Assembly: GCF_001427585.1 (NCBI RefSeq) | Contig: NZ_LMGY01000016.1 | Location: 335,440 to 399,439 of the forward strand | From: Pseudoxanthomonas sp. Root630 | GTDB taxonomy: Bacteria; Pseudomonadota; Gammaproteobacteria; Xanthomonadales; Xanthomonadaceae | Length of the DNA stretch: 64,000 nucleotides | Reading direction: 5' to 3' | In this document: piece after piece, positions 54,856 to 64,000 of the stretch | Layout: the number at the start of each line of letters is the position of its first letter | How positions within the stretch are numbered: the first letter of the stretch is position 1 | Notes under the pieces: generated by a model | Database searches by the model: none | What the model was told of the DNA's origin: nothing | Seen by the model: the letters and a program-made list of their open reading frames with translations, nothing else | Program-made: the position numbers and the translations under genes

Positions 54856-56107
54856 GCGCGTACTTGGCCTCGACGTACTCGTCGATCAGCGCGACGAACT
54901 CGTGGGCGATGTTCTCGCCGCGCAGGGTGATCTTCTTCTCGCCATCGACGAACACCGGCGCTGCCGGCGCCTCGCCGGTACCCGGCAGCGAAATGCCGAT
55001 ATTGGCGTGGCGCGATTCGCCCGGCCCGTTCACCACGCAGCCCATCACCGCCAGGGTCATGTTCTCCGCACCGGGATGGGTCACCTTCCACTCCGGCATC
55101 TTGCCGCGCACGTGTTCCTGCACGACCTTGGCCAACTCCTGGAAGAACTCGGACGTGGTGCGGCCGCAGCCCGGGCAGGCGGTGACCATCGGCGTGAACG
55201 CGCGCAGGCCGGTGGTCTGCAGCAGCTCCTGCGCGACGATCACTTCCTGCGTCCGCGACTGGCCGGGTTCCGGCGTCAGCGAGATGCGGATGGTGTCGCC
55301 GATACCTTCCTGCAGCAGCACGGCCAATGCGGCGCTAGACGCGACGATGCCCTTGCTGCCGATGCCGGCTTCGGTCAGGCCCAGGTGCAGGGCGAAATCG
55401 GTGCGGCTGGCCATGTCGCGGTACACGGCGATCAGTTCCTGCACGCCGCTGACCTTGGCCGAGAGCACGATGCGATCACGCGGCAGGCCGATCTCGACGG
55501 CGCGTTCGGCCGAATCCACCGCGGAGCGGATCAGCGCCTCGCGCAGCACGCGGCCGGCGTCCCACGGCGTTTCGCGCGTATGGTTCTCGTCCATCAACTG
55601 CGCCGCGAGCGCCTGGTCCAGCGAGCCCCAGTTGGCGCCGATGCGGACCGGCTTGCCGTAGCGGATCGCGAACTCGATCAACTGGGCGAACTGGGTGTCC
55701 TTCTTCTTGCCGAAGCCGACATTGCCCGGATTGATGCGGTACTTGGCCAGCGCTTCGGCGCAGGCCGGCTCGCCCGCCAGCAGTTGGTGGCCGTTGTAGT
55801 GGAAGTCGCCGATCAGCGGCACCGAGACGCCCATCATCTCCAGCTTTTCGCGGATGCGCGGGATGGCGGCGGCGGATTCGGGGTTGTTGACGGTCAGCCG
55901 GACCATTTCCGAGCCGGCGCGCCAGAGTTCGGCTACCTGCTTCACGCTGCCGGCGATGTCGGCGGTGTCGGTGTTGGTCATCGACTGCACCACCACCGGG
56001 CGGCCGCCGCCGACGACGGCGTTGCCGATCTGGACGGCCTGGGTGATGCGGCGCGGCCAGGGCGCGGCGTCGGTGGGGGGCGTGGGGCGGGTGACGGCGT
56101 CGTGCAT
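54842..56107 (-). CDS. ispG: 4-hydroxy-3-methylbut-2-enyl diphosphate synthase (flavodoxin)
   Basis: 421-aa [4Fe-4S] enzyme of the MEP pathway. [15 protein letters not shown] opens the TIM barrel; [20 protein letters not shown] is the barrel end; the cluster cysteines are in [12 protein letters not shown] and [13 protein letters not shown] at 56107. A longer frame to 56293 is unlike the family. It is divergent from regB. Confidence 0.97.
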   Translation of the reverse strand: MHDAVTRPTPPTDAAPWPRRITQAVQIGNAVVGGGRPVVVQSMTNTDTADIAGSVKQVAELWRAGSEMVRLTVNNPESAAAIPRIREKLEMMGVSVPLIGDFHYNGHQLLAGEPACAEALAKYRINPGNVGFGKKKDTQFAQLIEFAIRYGKPVRIGANWGSLDQALAAQLMDENHTRETPWDAGRVLREALIRSAVDSAERAVEIGLPRDRIVLSAKVSGVQELIAVYRDMASRTDFALHLGLTEAGIGSKGIVASSAALAVLLQEGIGDTIRISLTPEPGQSRTQEVIVAQELLQTTGLRAFTPMVTACPGCGRTTSEFFQELAKVVQEHVRGKMPEWKVTHPGAENMTLAVMGCVVNGPGESRHANIGISLPGTGEAPAAPVFVDGEKKITLRGENIAHEFVALIDEYVEAKYARVTG

Positions 56108-56190
56108 GCCGCCATTGTAGCGTGGGCACCCCGCCGCCCTGCGACGCCATGCCGCAGGCCCCGCACGCGCGCTTGCTCTAGCATGTACCG

Positions 56191-57426
56191 ATGCCGAATA
56201 CCCTCCTGACCACCACGCCATCGTTCCTGCGCACCCTGTGCAACCTGCGCTGGGTGGCGATCGTCGGCCAGGCGGTGACGGTGCTGGTGGCACTGGGGCC
56301 GCTGGGCATCGCCCTGCCCCGCTGGCCGCTCTGGGGCGGCATCGTGGCCCTGGCGCTGTTCAACCTCTACGCCACCTGGCGCAGCCACCGGCCCGGTGAG
56401 GAAACGCCGGCCGAGGCCTTCACCCACATGCTGGTGGACGTGGCCGTGCTGTCCTGGCTGGTGGCCTGGAGCGGCGGCATCGGCAACCCGTTCAGCTCGA
56501 TGTTCCTGCTGCTGATCGCCGTTTCGTCGCTCGCGCTGCCGCTGCGCTGGGTGCTGGCCACCGGCGTGGCCTGCCTGCTGGGCTACATCCTGACCGCCGT
56601 GTTCGGCCGTCCGCTGCCGCACCTGCATGGCGACAATTTCAACGTGCACCTCTGGGGCATGGCGGTGAACTTCGTCCTCTCCGCGGGCGTGGTGCTTTAC
56701 TTCTCCACGCGCCTGGTCGCCGCGCTGCGCCTGCGCGAACAGGAACTGGCGCGCCTGCGCGAACGCTTCGCGCGCAACGAGGGCATCGTCGCGCTGGCCA
56801 CGCACGCCGCCGCGGTCGCGCACGAGCTCAACACACCGTTGGCGACGATGACGCTGCTGACCGAGGACATCCGCGAGCACGCGAGCGAACCCGACATCCG
56901 CGAGGACGCCGGCACGATGCGCCAGCTGATCGACCTGTGCCGCGATCGCGTGCGCGCGCTCGCCGCGTCCGCGGACATGGGCGTGCACCAGCGCGTGGAC
57001 CTGGACGGCGTCGTGGAGCGCTGGCAGCTGATCCGCCCGACGGTGGAACTGCAGCGTACCGGCGCGCTCCCGCCGTGGCTGGCCACCGACGCTTCCACCG
57101 GCCACCTGCTGCAGGCCTTGTTGAACAACGCCGCCGATGCCAGCCGCCAGGCCGGTTCGCAGCGCGTGGACCTGGACCTGCGCTGCGAAGGCGACGAGCT
57201 GGTCGGCACCGTGCGCGATTACGGTAACGGTTTCCACGAGGCGCTGCCGTTCCAGTCCGAACAACTCTTCCGCACCAGCAAGCCCGAGGGCATGGGCGTG
57301 GGCCTGGCCCTGTCGCATGCCACGATCGAGCGGCTGGGCGGGCGCATGACCATGCGCGCCGTGCCGCCCAAGGGCGTGCAGGTGCAATTCCGCCTGCCGG
57401 TGGCAGGCCACGACGAAACACCCTGA
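56191..57426 (+). CDS. regB: Redox-responsive sensor histidine kinase RegB/PrrB
   Basis: 411 aa. Six transmembrane helices (about 20-175) include the quinone-binding heptapeptide GGIGNPF (95-101). The H-box is [11 protein letters not shown] with phosphohistidine H211, and C250 in [12 protein letters not shown] corresponds to the redox cysteine of RegB. The ATPase domain follows ([36 protein letters not shown]). It senses respiratory or redox state and phosphorylates RegA. It starts 83 bp from divergent ispG; 13 bp precede regA. Confidence 0.95.
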   Translation: MPNTLLTTTPSFLRTLCNLRWVAIVGQAVTVLVALGPLGIALPRWPLWGGIVALALFNLYATWRSHRPGEETPAEAFTHMLVDVAVLSWLVAWSGGIGNPFSSMFLLLIAVSSLALPLRWVLATGVACLLGYILTAVFGRPLPHLHGDNFNVHLWGMAVNFVLSAGVVLYFSTRLVAALRLREQELARLRERFARNEGIVALATHAAAVAHELNTPLATMTLLTEDIREHASEPDIREDAGTMRQLIDLCRDRVRALAASADMGVHQRVDLDGVVERWQLIRPTVELQRTGALPPWLATDASTGHLLQALLNNAADASRQAGSQRVDLDLRCEGDELVGTVRDYGNGFHEALPFQSEQLFRTSKPEGMGVGLALSHATIERLGGRMTMRAVPPKGVQVQFRLPVAGHDETP

Positions 57427-57439
57427 CGCGAGGTTCCGG

Positions 57440-57994
57440 ATGAAAGGCCTGCTGGTGGACGACGACGAACTCTATGCCCGCACGCTGCAGCGCAGCCTGG
57501 CGCGCAAGGGCATCGAGACCCAGATCGCGCTGGACGCGCCGAGCGCGCTGGCGCGGGCGCGCGAATTCCAGCCTGATTTCGCCCTGGTCGACCTGAAGCT
57601 CGGCAGCGATTCCGGCCTGGCCCTGATCGAACCGCTGCGCGGCATCCGCGCCGATATGCAGATCCTGCTCGTCACCGGCTACGCCAGCGTCGCCACCGCG
57701 GTGGAATCGATCAAGCGCGGCGCCGACGACTACCTGCCCAAGCCCGCCACGGTGCCGACGATCCTGCGTGCGCTGGGACTCGAAACGCCGGCCACGCCGC
57801 TCGACGACGCCGATGCGGCCGAAGACACCATGACGCCGCTCAGCCGGCTGGAGTGGGAACACATCCAGCAGGCGCTCGCCGAGACCGAAGGCAATATCTC
57901 CGCCGCGGCACGCCTGCTGGGCATGCACCGCCGCTCGCTGCAGCGCAAGCTGGCCAAGCGGCCAGGGCCCGAGCGCCGCTGGGTCGACGAGTAG
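57440..57994 (+). CDS. regA: Response regulator RegA/PrrA
   Basis: 184 aa. Receiver (about 1-115) with acidic pocket DDD (7-9), phosphoacceptor D51 (ALVDLKL) and K101 region YLPKPA. A Pro/Ala linker follows, then the Fis-like HTH (about 135-175), EWEHIQQALAETEGNISAAARLLGMHRRSLQRKL, nearly identical to RegA/ActR. ATG at 57440 behind GAGG. Two-component partner of RegB. Confidence 0.96.
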   Translation: MKGLLVDDDELYARTLQRSLARKGIETQIALDAPSALARAREFQPDFALVDLKLGSDSGLALIEPLRGIRADMQILLVTGYASVATAVESIKRGADDYLPKPATVPTILRALGLETPATPLDDADAAEDTMTPLSRLEWEHIQQALAETEGNISAAARLLGMHRRSLQRKLAKRPGPERRWVDE

Positions 57995-57997
57995 CCG

Positions 57998-58684
57998 TCA
58001 GCCGGGCGGATCGCGGTCCGGATCTGCGGCAAGCCCTGCGCCGAGCCCCATGCCGGCGCCGGCGCCCATGCCCGCACCCATGCCGCCCGCACCGCCACCG
58101 GCGCGGGCCCCGCCGCCCTGGCGATCTTCGCCTTTGCCGCCCTCGCCCTTCCCCTTGGTGGCCACCGGTCGCGCCGGTCCTTGCCGTGGAATGGCGAGGC
58201 CGGACGGAACGGGTTCCAGGTCGAGCACGCTGCGGATGAAGTCGCGCAGCGACACCACCAGCGCATCCGTGTGGATGGGTTTCCCCGCGGCAAGATCGGT
58301 GGCGGCCTGCGCCGCCAGCCGTACCTGCTCATCGGTGCCCAGCAGGATGATGTCCGACAAGGCCGCTTCGACCGCATCGCGGATGCGCCGACCGCGATCG
58401 CTTCCGTTGTCGTCCTCGCCGCCTTCATCGCGCATCCGCTGTCGCAACTCGCGCAAATGGGTGGGATCGACCTCCAGATCGCCGGTGAACGAACCACCCA
58501 GTGTCTTGTAGGCCGCGATCAGCGTGCGCAGCCGTTCGTTGATCTGGCGATTCTCGCGCGCACGCCGCTCCTGCACGGTCTGCATGACCAGCAGGCGGAT
58601 ACCGACACCGATCAGCGTGATCAGCGCCAAGCCCGCCAGCGTGGTCAACAGGCCCTGCCACGAACTGAAATCCAGACCCCGCAT
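57998..58684 (-). CDS. Conserved membrane-anchored protein with Gly-rich tail
   Basis: 228 aa. A membrane helix (about 12-32) is followed by a helical cytosolic domain (GGSFTGDLEVDPTHLRELRQR and RRIRDAVEAALSDIILLGTDEQVRLAAQAA), and a C-terminal tail of Gly-Ala-Met repeats (GGMGAGMGAGAGMGLGAGL). Resembles conserved hypothetical proteins of other gammaproteobacteria with the same tail. The function is unknown. Convergent with regA, 3 bp apart. Confidence 0.75.
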   Translation of the reverse strand: MRGLDFSSWQGLLTTLAGLALITLIGVGIRLLVMQTVQERRARENRQINERLRTLIAAYKTLGGSFTGDLEVDPTHLRELRQRMRDEGGEDDNGSDRGRRIRDAVEAALSDIILLGTDEQVRLAAQAATDLAAGKPIHTDALVVSLRDFIRSVLDLEPVPSGLAIPRQGPARPVATKGKGEGGKGEDRQGGGARAGGGAGGMGAGMGAGAGMGLGAGLAADPDRDPPG

Positions 58685-58782
58685 GCGGCGCTCCCTCGAT
58701 GGATGGCGATGGCATCCATCCTATCCAACGAAGGGAAGGCCGGCGCGAAGGCCACGCCGGCCGGCATGCGCGGGCGACAGGA

Positions 58783-60984
58783 TCAGAATCGCTTGCGCAA
58801 CACGACCTCCCAGCTGCGCGGATCGCCCAGGTACACCATCGTGCTGCCCAGCGCGTACACCACGTGGGTGCGATCGCCGAGATTGCGACCGCGCACGCTC
58901 AGGTCGGTGCTGTCGTTCCAGGCGAAATCCAGATGCGCGCCCCAGGTGGCGTATCCGGCGGTGGACAAGGTGTTGGCGGCATTGGCGTAGCGCGACGAGA
59001 CCCCGCGCAGGTCGATGCCGGCGCTCCAGCGCGGACCGAAGGCATAGTCCACCCACACGTTGCCGACACGGGAGGGTGTGTTGGCGGGCCGGTTTCCGGC
59101 GCGCGACACCGGCGATCCACCAACGTTCTCGAAAAAGTCGTCCAGCGTCGCATCGACCCAGGCCAGATTGCCCTCGACGGTAATCGCTTCCGATGGGCGC
59201 CAGCCGAACGAGGCCTCCACGCCGCGAGCGGACTGCCGGCCGACCGGCAGCGTCTGGCCGGGATTGGCGGGATCGGTGATCGCCACGTTGCGGCGCACGA
59301 TGCGATACGCCGCCAGCGTGGCGAAACTGCGCCCATCGCGCGATTGCAGCTTCGTTCCGATTTCGCCCTGGCGCCCCGTCGTGAGGTCGAAGTCGCGCAG
59401 CGTGGCGAAGTTCGCGGTACTGAGGATGCCGGCCGGCGGATCCGCCGCGGTGCTGTATTGCGCGTAGACGCTGGCTTGCGGCGTGAGCGCCCAGTTCAAT
59501 GCGGCGCGGCCCGTCGTGGGCGTGTAGGTACGCTCGAAGCGCGCGGGATTGGTAGCCGTCACCGCACGATGGTTCGCCACGTCCAGCACGATGCGGTCGC
59601 GGCGCAGGCCCGTCAGCAGCGACAGCGAAGGCGTCAGGCGGGTGAGGCTTTCCATGTAGGCCGCCTGCGTGTGCAGCCGGTTCGTGCGGTCCGGCGTATG
59701 CACGAGGGACGCACCCGGCACATCGAGGAACTGCCCCGGCGTCACCGCAGCCAGCGGCACCGTATCGACCGTGGCCGACAGCGACAGCGGGAAGCGCGTC
59801 TGCCGGTTGTAGCTGGCATCCAGGCCGGTGGCCCATTGCGTGGGCAGGCCGAACAGCATGCCTTCATGGATCCATTCCAACCGGTTGCCGTAGAGCTGCT
59901 GGTCGTGCCGCTGCAACAACGCGCCGGAACGGATCACGCCATCGTTGCCGGGCGCCAGGCGGTAGCTTTCCACGTTGCGGTAGTCGCGCAATGCATCGTA
60001 GTGGTAGACGGTATTGCGCACGGTATCGCGCTCGCCCGGCGTCCACTCCAGCAGCGAACGCGCCCATAGCACGTCCTGTCCGTAGTGACCGTCGGCGACG
60101 TTGTAGTTGCGGCCGACCGTCTCCGGCAACACCGACAGGCGCCCGGACGCCGGCTGGCGCACGGGCGTACCCCAATAAGGACGATGATCCTCCTCCCGTT
60201 GGGATTCCACGGCCAGCGTGTGGCGCAGCGTGGGCGCCAGTTGCACCAGCCAGGAGGCGGCCACCGTCGATGCCTCGCGCGCCTGTCCGTCGACCCAGCT
60301 CTCACCGTCGCGTGCGCTCGCATCCAGCCGGATCGCCTGCCGCGCATCGTCGCCACCGATGCGCAGGTTGGCGCCCATGGCCAGCGTGCCGTCGTGGAAC
60401 GACCCCCACGCTGCCTGCACCGCCGCTTCATCGCGATCCAGCCTCGCCAGGCGGGTGACGTAGTTGAGGGTGCCGCCGACCGCGCCGGCGCCGTAGAGAA
60501 AGCTCGAAGGCCCACCGATGGCTTCCACCCGTTCGTATTGCCACGCATCCACGGGGCGCGCGGCGATGCTGGCGTACTGCACGTCGATACCGTTGAACAG
60601 TTGGGTGATCTGGCTGCCGGAAAAGCCGCGATAGGTGACCGCGTTGCCGTTGCCGGGCGGCGATGCCACGGTCAGGCCAGGGATGCCGGCCAGCGCTTCC
60701 TGCGTGGTGCGCACGCCGCGCGCCTCCAGCGTGTCGCGGTCGATCACGGTGACCGAGGCGGGCGTCTCCATGACGCTGAGCGACAGTCGCGTGCCGGTAC
60801 CGGCGGCCTGCTCGAGCCCGGCCTTCCGGCCTTTGACTTCGACGGTATCGAGTTGGGTGGCGCGCGATCCGTCGGGCAGCACGATGCTGTCAGCGGCATG
60901 GGCGAGGAAGGGAAACGACAGGGCCGCGGCAACCGCCACGGACAGGCGCGACGCACGCAGCGACGCGCAGGAAGACAGGGACAT
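58783..60984 (-). CDS. TonB-dependent receptor, probable copper receptor (OprC/NosA-like)
   Basis: 733 aa. Signal peptide about 1-30 (FPFLAHAAD), TonB box LDTVEVKG, plug (about 70-170; TPASVTVIDRDTLEARGVRTTQEAL and VTYRGFSGSQITQLFNGIDV) and barrel to the final aromatic VVLRKRF. The sequence is of siderophore-receptor type. Copper is inferred from the two genes upstream (DUF2946-like and His/Cys-rich lipoprotein), a grouping seen with OprC/NosA-type copper receptors; a siderophore is the alternative. ATG at 60984. Third gene of the set. Confidence 0.85.
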   Translation of the reverse strand: MSLSSCASLRASRLSVAVAAALSFPFLAHAADSIVLPDGSRATQLDTVEVKGRKAGLEQAAGTGTRLSLSVMETPASVTVIDRDTLEARGVRTTQEALAGIPGLTVASPPGNGNAVTYRGFSGSQITQLFNGIDVQYASIAARPVDAWQYERVEAIGGPSSFLYGAGAVGGTLNYVTRLARLDRDEAAVQAAWGSFHDGTLAMGANLRIGGDDARQAIRLDASARDGESWVDGQAREASTVAASWLVQLAPTLRHTLAVESQREEDHRPYWGTPVRQPASGRLSVLPETVGRNYNVADGHYGQDVLWARSLLEWTPGERDTVRNTVYHYDALRDYRNVESYRLAPGNDGVIRSGALLQRHDQQLYGNRLEWIHEGMLFGLPTQWATGLDASYNRQTRFPLSLSATVDTVPLAAVTPGQFLDVPGASLVHTPDRTNRLHTQAAYMESLTRLTPSLSLLTGLRRDRIVLDVANHRAVTATNPARFERTYTPTTGRAALNWALTPQASVYAQYSTAADPPAGILSTANFATLRDFDLTTGRQGEIGTKLQSRDGRSFATLAAYRIVRRNVAITDPANPGQTLPVGRQSARGVEASFGWRPSEAITVEGNLAWVDATLDDFFENVGGSPVSRAGNRPANTPSRVGNVWVDYAFGPRWSAGIDLRGVSSRYANAANTLSTAGYATWGAHLDFAWNDSTDLSVRGRNLGDRTHVVYALGSTMVYLGDPRSWEVVLRKRF

Positions 60985-61046
60985 GGAAACTCCAAAGCAC
61001 AAGGACGCGGCGCACGGGCCGCACGTTCAACGGAAAGTCTTGTGGT

Positions 61047-61517
61047 TCAGAGCGAAAGCGGTGGTCCCTGACCACCCAGGCCGCGCAGGCGCGTGGATCG
61101 GATGAAGGGAGGTGCGGAGGGAGGCACCCATCTGCCCGCGGGCAGTCGCGGAAGCCGCAGCGCGATGCAGAGCAACAGCAAAGGCAGGGCCGCCGCCAGC
61201 GTGCAGTACGCGCAGTCCGCGCCCATCGGCATGCCAGGGGGCGATGGCGCCTTCTCGATCGGCGAACTCCCGGTCGGCGATCCGGCGCGGGTATCGACCC
61301 ATGTCATGCCGCCGGTGGTGCACAGCTCGGTCCAGCCCGCGAGCACCTGCGTGCCGGCGCTGGCCACCCAGCGCGTGACCGACGGCGCGAACGCCATCAG
61401 CAGCGCGGCCAGCATGGCCAACCGCAGCATCGGGCGGAGGAAGGAAGACGAGCGGATCACCGCCGCATGGTAGCCGGTGATCCGGATGGACCCGCTGCGA
61501 CCCGATGTCGCAGCCAT
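61047..61517 (-). CDS. DUF2946-like small membrane protein
   Basis: About 156 aa. A hydrophobic segment near residues 30-45, a Gly/Pro loop, then MGADCAYCTLAAALPLLLL, a C-x-x-C followed by a second helix, the family hallmark. DUF2946 proteins often neighbour copper-related TonB receptors. The start is uncertain: ATG at 61517 follows the lipoprotein stop by two bases; GTG at 61460 or ATG at 61430 give 137 or 127 aa. Confidence 0.7.
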   Translation of the reverse strand: MAATSGRSGSIRITGYHAAVIRSSSFLRPMLRLAMLAALLMAFAPSVTRWVASAGTQVLAGWTELCTTGGMTWVDTRAGSPTGSSPIEKAPSPPGMPMGADCAYCTLAAALPLLLLCIALRLPRLPAGRWVPPSAPPFIRSTRLRGLGGQGPPLSL

Positions 61518-61519
61518 CC

Positions 61520-62794
61520 TCAGCGCGCGAACACCACGCGCGCACCGCGCACAAGCGGAGCTCCATCGGCCACATCGGTCCAGGCCAGCCAGGCGGCGCC
61601 ATGAGCCCATTGCAGGCGTGGAATGCCACTCGCCCGCCCGCGCGCCACCAGCGTGGCCACGTCGCTGCGCCTTGGGTCGCCCCACGTCGCGTCGTAGCGC
61701 GTCAGCACAAGGCGCTGGCCGGCGTCATCGGCTTCTTCCAGCCAGCTGACCAGCAGATGCCCGTCGCCTCGCGCGAGCCCCAGCCTGCCCAGCACCTGCG
61801 GGCCCTTCGCGAGCGTGACGGGCGCGCTGAACGTGTCGCCGGCATCCGGCGAATGCGCGGCGCGTAGTTCGGGCATGCCACCGGCTTCGGTGTACCAGGC
61901 CACCCAGACCGACGCGCCGTCGGCCACGACCACGGGGCCGTTCACGGGACAGCCGGCGATCTCCCACCCGTCCGCGTGGACGTCGCGCGGCGATGTCCAC
62001 GCGCGCCCATCGAAGCGCACGATGCGGGTATCACGGATCTCACCGGGAGTGCGGCCCCGATAGACCACCACCGTGCCGCGATCCGTCACGGCAGACGACG
62101 TGGTGCAGCAATCGCAGGTCGATGCGTCCAGCGACCACTCGGCCTGCTGCACCGCTGCGGCGTCGAACAGCGCCGCGCGCAGCATCATCGCGCCCCCTCC
62201 GTGGCCATCGTGGTGCGCATGGCTGTCGCCCGGCGTCTTTTGCCGGCTGTCCAGCCAGGCCATGCCCAAGCGATCGCCGCCCTGCGGCCAGAACGTCACG
62301 AAGCCGTTGTCGCCCAGCTTCGCGGTGGGCGGCACCAATGTCGGCGCGTTCCAGGTGGTGCCACCATCGGAGGAACGCACCAGGTCGATGCCGTAGTCCA
62401 TGCGCGACGGCCCCGTGCTGCGCAACCAGTGCGCCCACAGCGATCCGTCCGCCAACGCGAAGACATGCGGCGTGTCGGCCCAGTTGACGAACCAGCCCGA
62501 TCCTTCGGCGATGGTGCGCGGCGGCGCCCAGGTTCCTTCACGCCCGGCCAGACGACTGAAGCGCAGGCGATGGCCGGCCTCGCCCATCGGCTCCACCCAG
62601 CTCAGCAACAGCGAACCGTCGGGCATGGACGCCAGGTCCGGCTGCGCCGCACCGGCGGGCGACGGCATGGTGTGCATGTCCACCACCGGCGCCGGATCGG
62701 CGTTCGCCGCAGGCGGCGTGTCGGCGGATTCACACGCGGCGAGCGTGGCAAGGACGATCGCCAACACGGGCAACCACCAGCGCGGTACGGGCAT
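61520..62794 (-). CDS. Sialidase-like beta-propeller lipoprotein of the copper locus
   Basis: 424 aa. Lipobox LATLAAC near residue 20. The body is a BNR/sialidase-like propeller ([11 protein letters not shown] is an Asp-box repeat; [12 protein letters not shown] another). Metal-binding-looking motifs are a His-rich [11 protein letters not shown] (about 180) and STCDCCTTS (CxCC, about 210). It may hand copper to the receptor system or hold it at the membrane. ATG at 62794 with GGAG; first gene of the set. Confidence 0.75.
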   Translation of the reverse strand: MPVPRWWLPVLAIVLATLAACESADTPPAANADPAPVVDMHTMPSPAGAAQPDLASMPDGSLLLSWVEPMGEAGHRLRFSRLAGREGTWAPPRTIAEGSGWFVNWADTPHVFALADGSLWAHWLRSTGPSRMDYGIDLVRSSDGGTTWNAPTLVPPTAKLGDNGFVTFWPQGGDRLGMAWLDSRQKTPGDSHAHHDGHGGGAMMLRAALFDAAAVQQAEWSLDASTCDCCTTSSAVTDRGTVVVYRGRTPGEIRDTRIVRFDGRAWTSPRDVHADGWEIAGCPVNGPVVVADGASVWVAWYTEAGGMPELRAAHSPDAGDTFSAPVTLAKGPQVLGRLGLARGDGHLLVSWLEEADDAGQRLVLTRYDATWGDPRRSDVATLVARGRASGIPRLQWAHGAAWLAWTDVADGAPLVRGARVVFAR

Positions 62795-62912
62795 GTGGAC
62801 GACTCCGGCCATCGGGACCCCGGCATTCCACCACGGAACGTGTCCCGGCGACCGCGACCGCATGTCGCAGGCCTTCGCGGCGCCGGCCGGCGCCACCGTT
62901 TATCCTTCCAGC

Positions 62913-64000
62913 ATGACCGACACCGCCCGCGACATCCTCACGCCCAGCCAGCTGAACGCGCTGGCGCGCAACCTGCTGGAGGACACCTTCCCGCTGATCT
63001 GGGTGGAAGGCGAGCTGGGCAACGTCACGCGGCCGGCATCGGGGCACCTGTACTTCACCCTCAAGGACGCGCGCGCGCAGGTGAAGTGCGCCATGTTCAA
63101 GCCCAAGAGCCAGTGGCTGAAGTTCGCGCCGCGCGAAGGCCTGCGCGTGCTCGCGCGCGGACGGCTGACGCTTTACGAAGCGCGCGGCGACTATCAGTTG
63201 GTCGTCGACCACATGGAAGAAGCCGGCGAAGGCGCGCTGCGGCGCGCGTTCGAGGAATTGAAGGCGAAGCTCACCGCCGAGGGCCTGTTCGACGCCGACC
63301 GGAAGCGCCCGCTACCCGCGCATGTGCGGCGCCTTGCCGTGCTCACGTCGCCGACCGGCGCCGCCGTGCGTGACGTCCTGAGCGTCCTGCAACGGCGCTA
63401 CCCGTTGCTGGAGGTCGACGTGCTGCCCGTGCAGGTGCAGGGCGAAACGGCCGCGGCGCAGATCGTCGACATGCTGCAGCGCGCGGGGCGCAGCGGCCGC
63501 TATGACGTCCTGCTGGTCACCCGCGGCGGCGGTTCGCTGGAAGATCTCTGGGCGTTCAACGACGAACGCCTGGCGCGCGCGATCGCCGCTTCGCCGGTGC
63601 CGGTGGTATCCGCCGTCGGCCACGAAACCGACTTCAGCCTGGCCGACTTCGCCGCCGACCTGCGCGCGCCCACGCCATCGGTCGCCGCGGAACTGCTGGT
63701 GCCGGATCGCCGCGACCTGCTCGCACGCGTGGGCATGCTCAACAACCGGCTGGCGGGCACGCACGTCCACCGCCTGCGCAACGCCATGCAACGCGCCGAT
63801 CGCGCGGCGCTGCGCTTGAACGCACAACGCCCGCAGGCACGCTTGGCCATGCTCGGCCAACGTCAGGACGCCGCCGTGCGACGCCTGCATGCACTGTGGC
63901 AGGCGCGCCGGGCCGGTCATCTGGCGAGCCTGCGGCACGCCGAAGCGATCCTGCGTGCGCATGCCCCGCAGCGCCGCCTCGAACAGTTGCGCGCGCGCCT
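62913..64000 (+). CDS. xseA: Exodeoxyribonuclease VII large subunit (partial)
   Basis: 5' part (362 codons) of the large subunit of exonuclease VII, cut by the window end. OB-fold (about 10-100; [33 protein letters not shown]), then the catalytic domain with [38 protein letters not shown] and [31 protein letters not shown]. The coiled-coil region begins after about residue 275. Degrades single-stranded DNA with XseB. ATG at 62913. Confidence 0.95.
   Translation, partial: MTDTARDILTPSQLNALARNLLEDTFPLIWVEGELGNVTRPASGHLYFTLKDARAQVKCAMFKPKSQWLKFAPREGLRVLARGRLTLYEARGDYQLVVDHMEEAGEGALRRAFEELKAKLTAEGLFDADRKRPLPAHVRRLAVLTSPTGAAVRDVLSVLQRRYPLLEVDVLPVQVQGETAAAQIVDMLQRAGRSGRYDVLLVTRGGGSLEDLWAFNDERLARAIAASPVPVVSAVGHETDFSLADFAADLRAPTPSVAAELLVPDRRDLLARVGMLNNRLAGTHVHRLRNAMQRADRAALRLNAQRPQARLAMLGQRQDAAVRRLHALWQARRAGHLASLRHAEAILRAHAPQRRLEQLRAR

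Noticed and set aside
61520-62794. True sialidase
   Set aside because: Asp-box repeats are present, but the arginine triad and catalytic Tyr/Glu are not evident, and the metal motifs and neighbours fit another role.

Overview
The window is a high-GC stretch of a chromosome from a gammaproteobacterium of the Xanthomonadaceae/Lysobacteraceae. The family is inferred from gene content: FolE2, a FimX-type c-di-GMP protein, RegB/RegA next to ispG, a TonB-receptor maltodextrin locus, bifunctional ThrA-ThrB-ThrC, and GTAG-headed REP elements of the kind described as SMAG in Stenotrophomonas. Pseudoxanthomonas or a close relative is plausible, but the sequence alone does not fix the genus. There is no rRNA, CRISPR array, insertion sequence or intact prophage.

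Region by region. 1-8.9 kb: folE2, a squalene/phytoene-synthase-like gene, a MupP/Gph-type phosphatase, ubiG, an mtaD-like deaminase and efp on the minus strand; epmB diverges from efp and is followed by fimX. 8.9-19.7 kb: htpX, gluQ, two phaB-type reductases flanking the PHA regulator phaR, small membrane proteins, an orphan contractile-tail-tube (gp19-like) gene, an M48 protease/SRPBCC pair, a sulfatase-modifying-factor lipoprotein, rnd and tRNA-Ala(CGC). 19.7-30.4 kb: a maltodextrin utilisation locus (TonB receptor, esterase, alpha-glucosidase, MFS permease, alpha-amylase, LacI regulator) with two copies of one 17-bp site in its two divergent control regions. 30.4-32.8 kb: a persulfide module (OsmC-like, rhodanese, BigR-type ArsR repressor, divergent persulfide dioxygenase) around a perfect AT-rich operator.

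32.8-41.6 kb: two L,D-transpeptidases and the thrABC operon, preceded by a previously uncalled 31-codon leader ORF with seven Thr and two Ile codons in a tight cluster (a thrL attenuator), then a GNAT gene, a lipoprotein and tRNA-Arg(CCT). 41.8-51.5 kb: amaB, pyrD-murB-EamA, a transmembrane Ser/Thr kinase with a repeat-rich C-terminal half convergent with that operon and divergent from an FHA-GGDEF diguanylate cyclase, and a DedA-rhodanese fusion. 51.9-58.7 kb: a secreted pectinacetylesterase-family hydrolase with a membrane-anchored helical partner, a PAP2 phosphatase, ispG and the redox two-component system regB-regA. 58.8-62.8 kb: a probable copper-acquisition operon (sialidase-like lipoprotein with His-rich and CxCC motifs, DUF2946-like protein, TonB receptor). 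The window ends inside xseA.

The most interesting items are the thrL leader with its flanking structures, the shared mal operator, the persulfide operator and module, the kinase/FHA-GGDEF pair, the orphan tail-tube gene, the copper-locus lipoprotein, the decayed tRNA copy behind tRNA-Ala, and the REP dimers, one of which supplies a stop codon.
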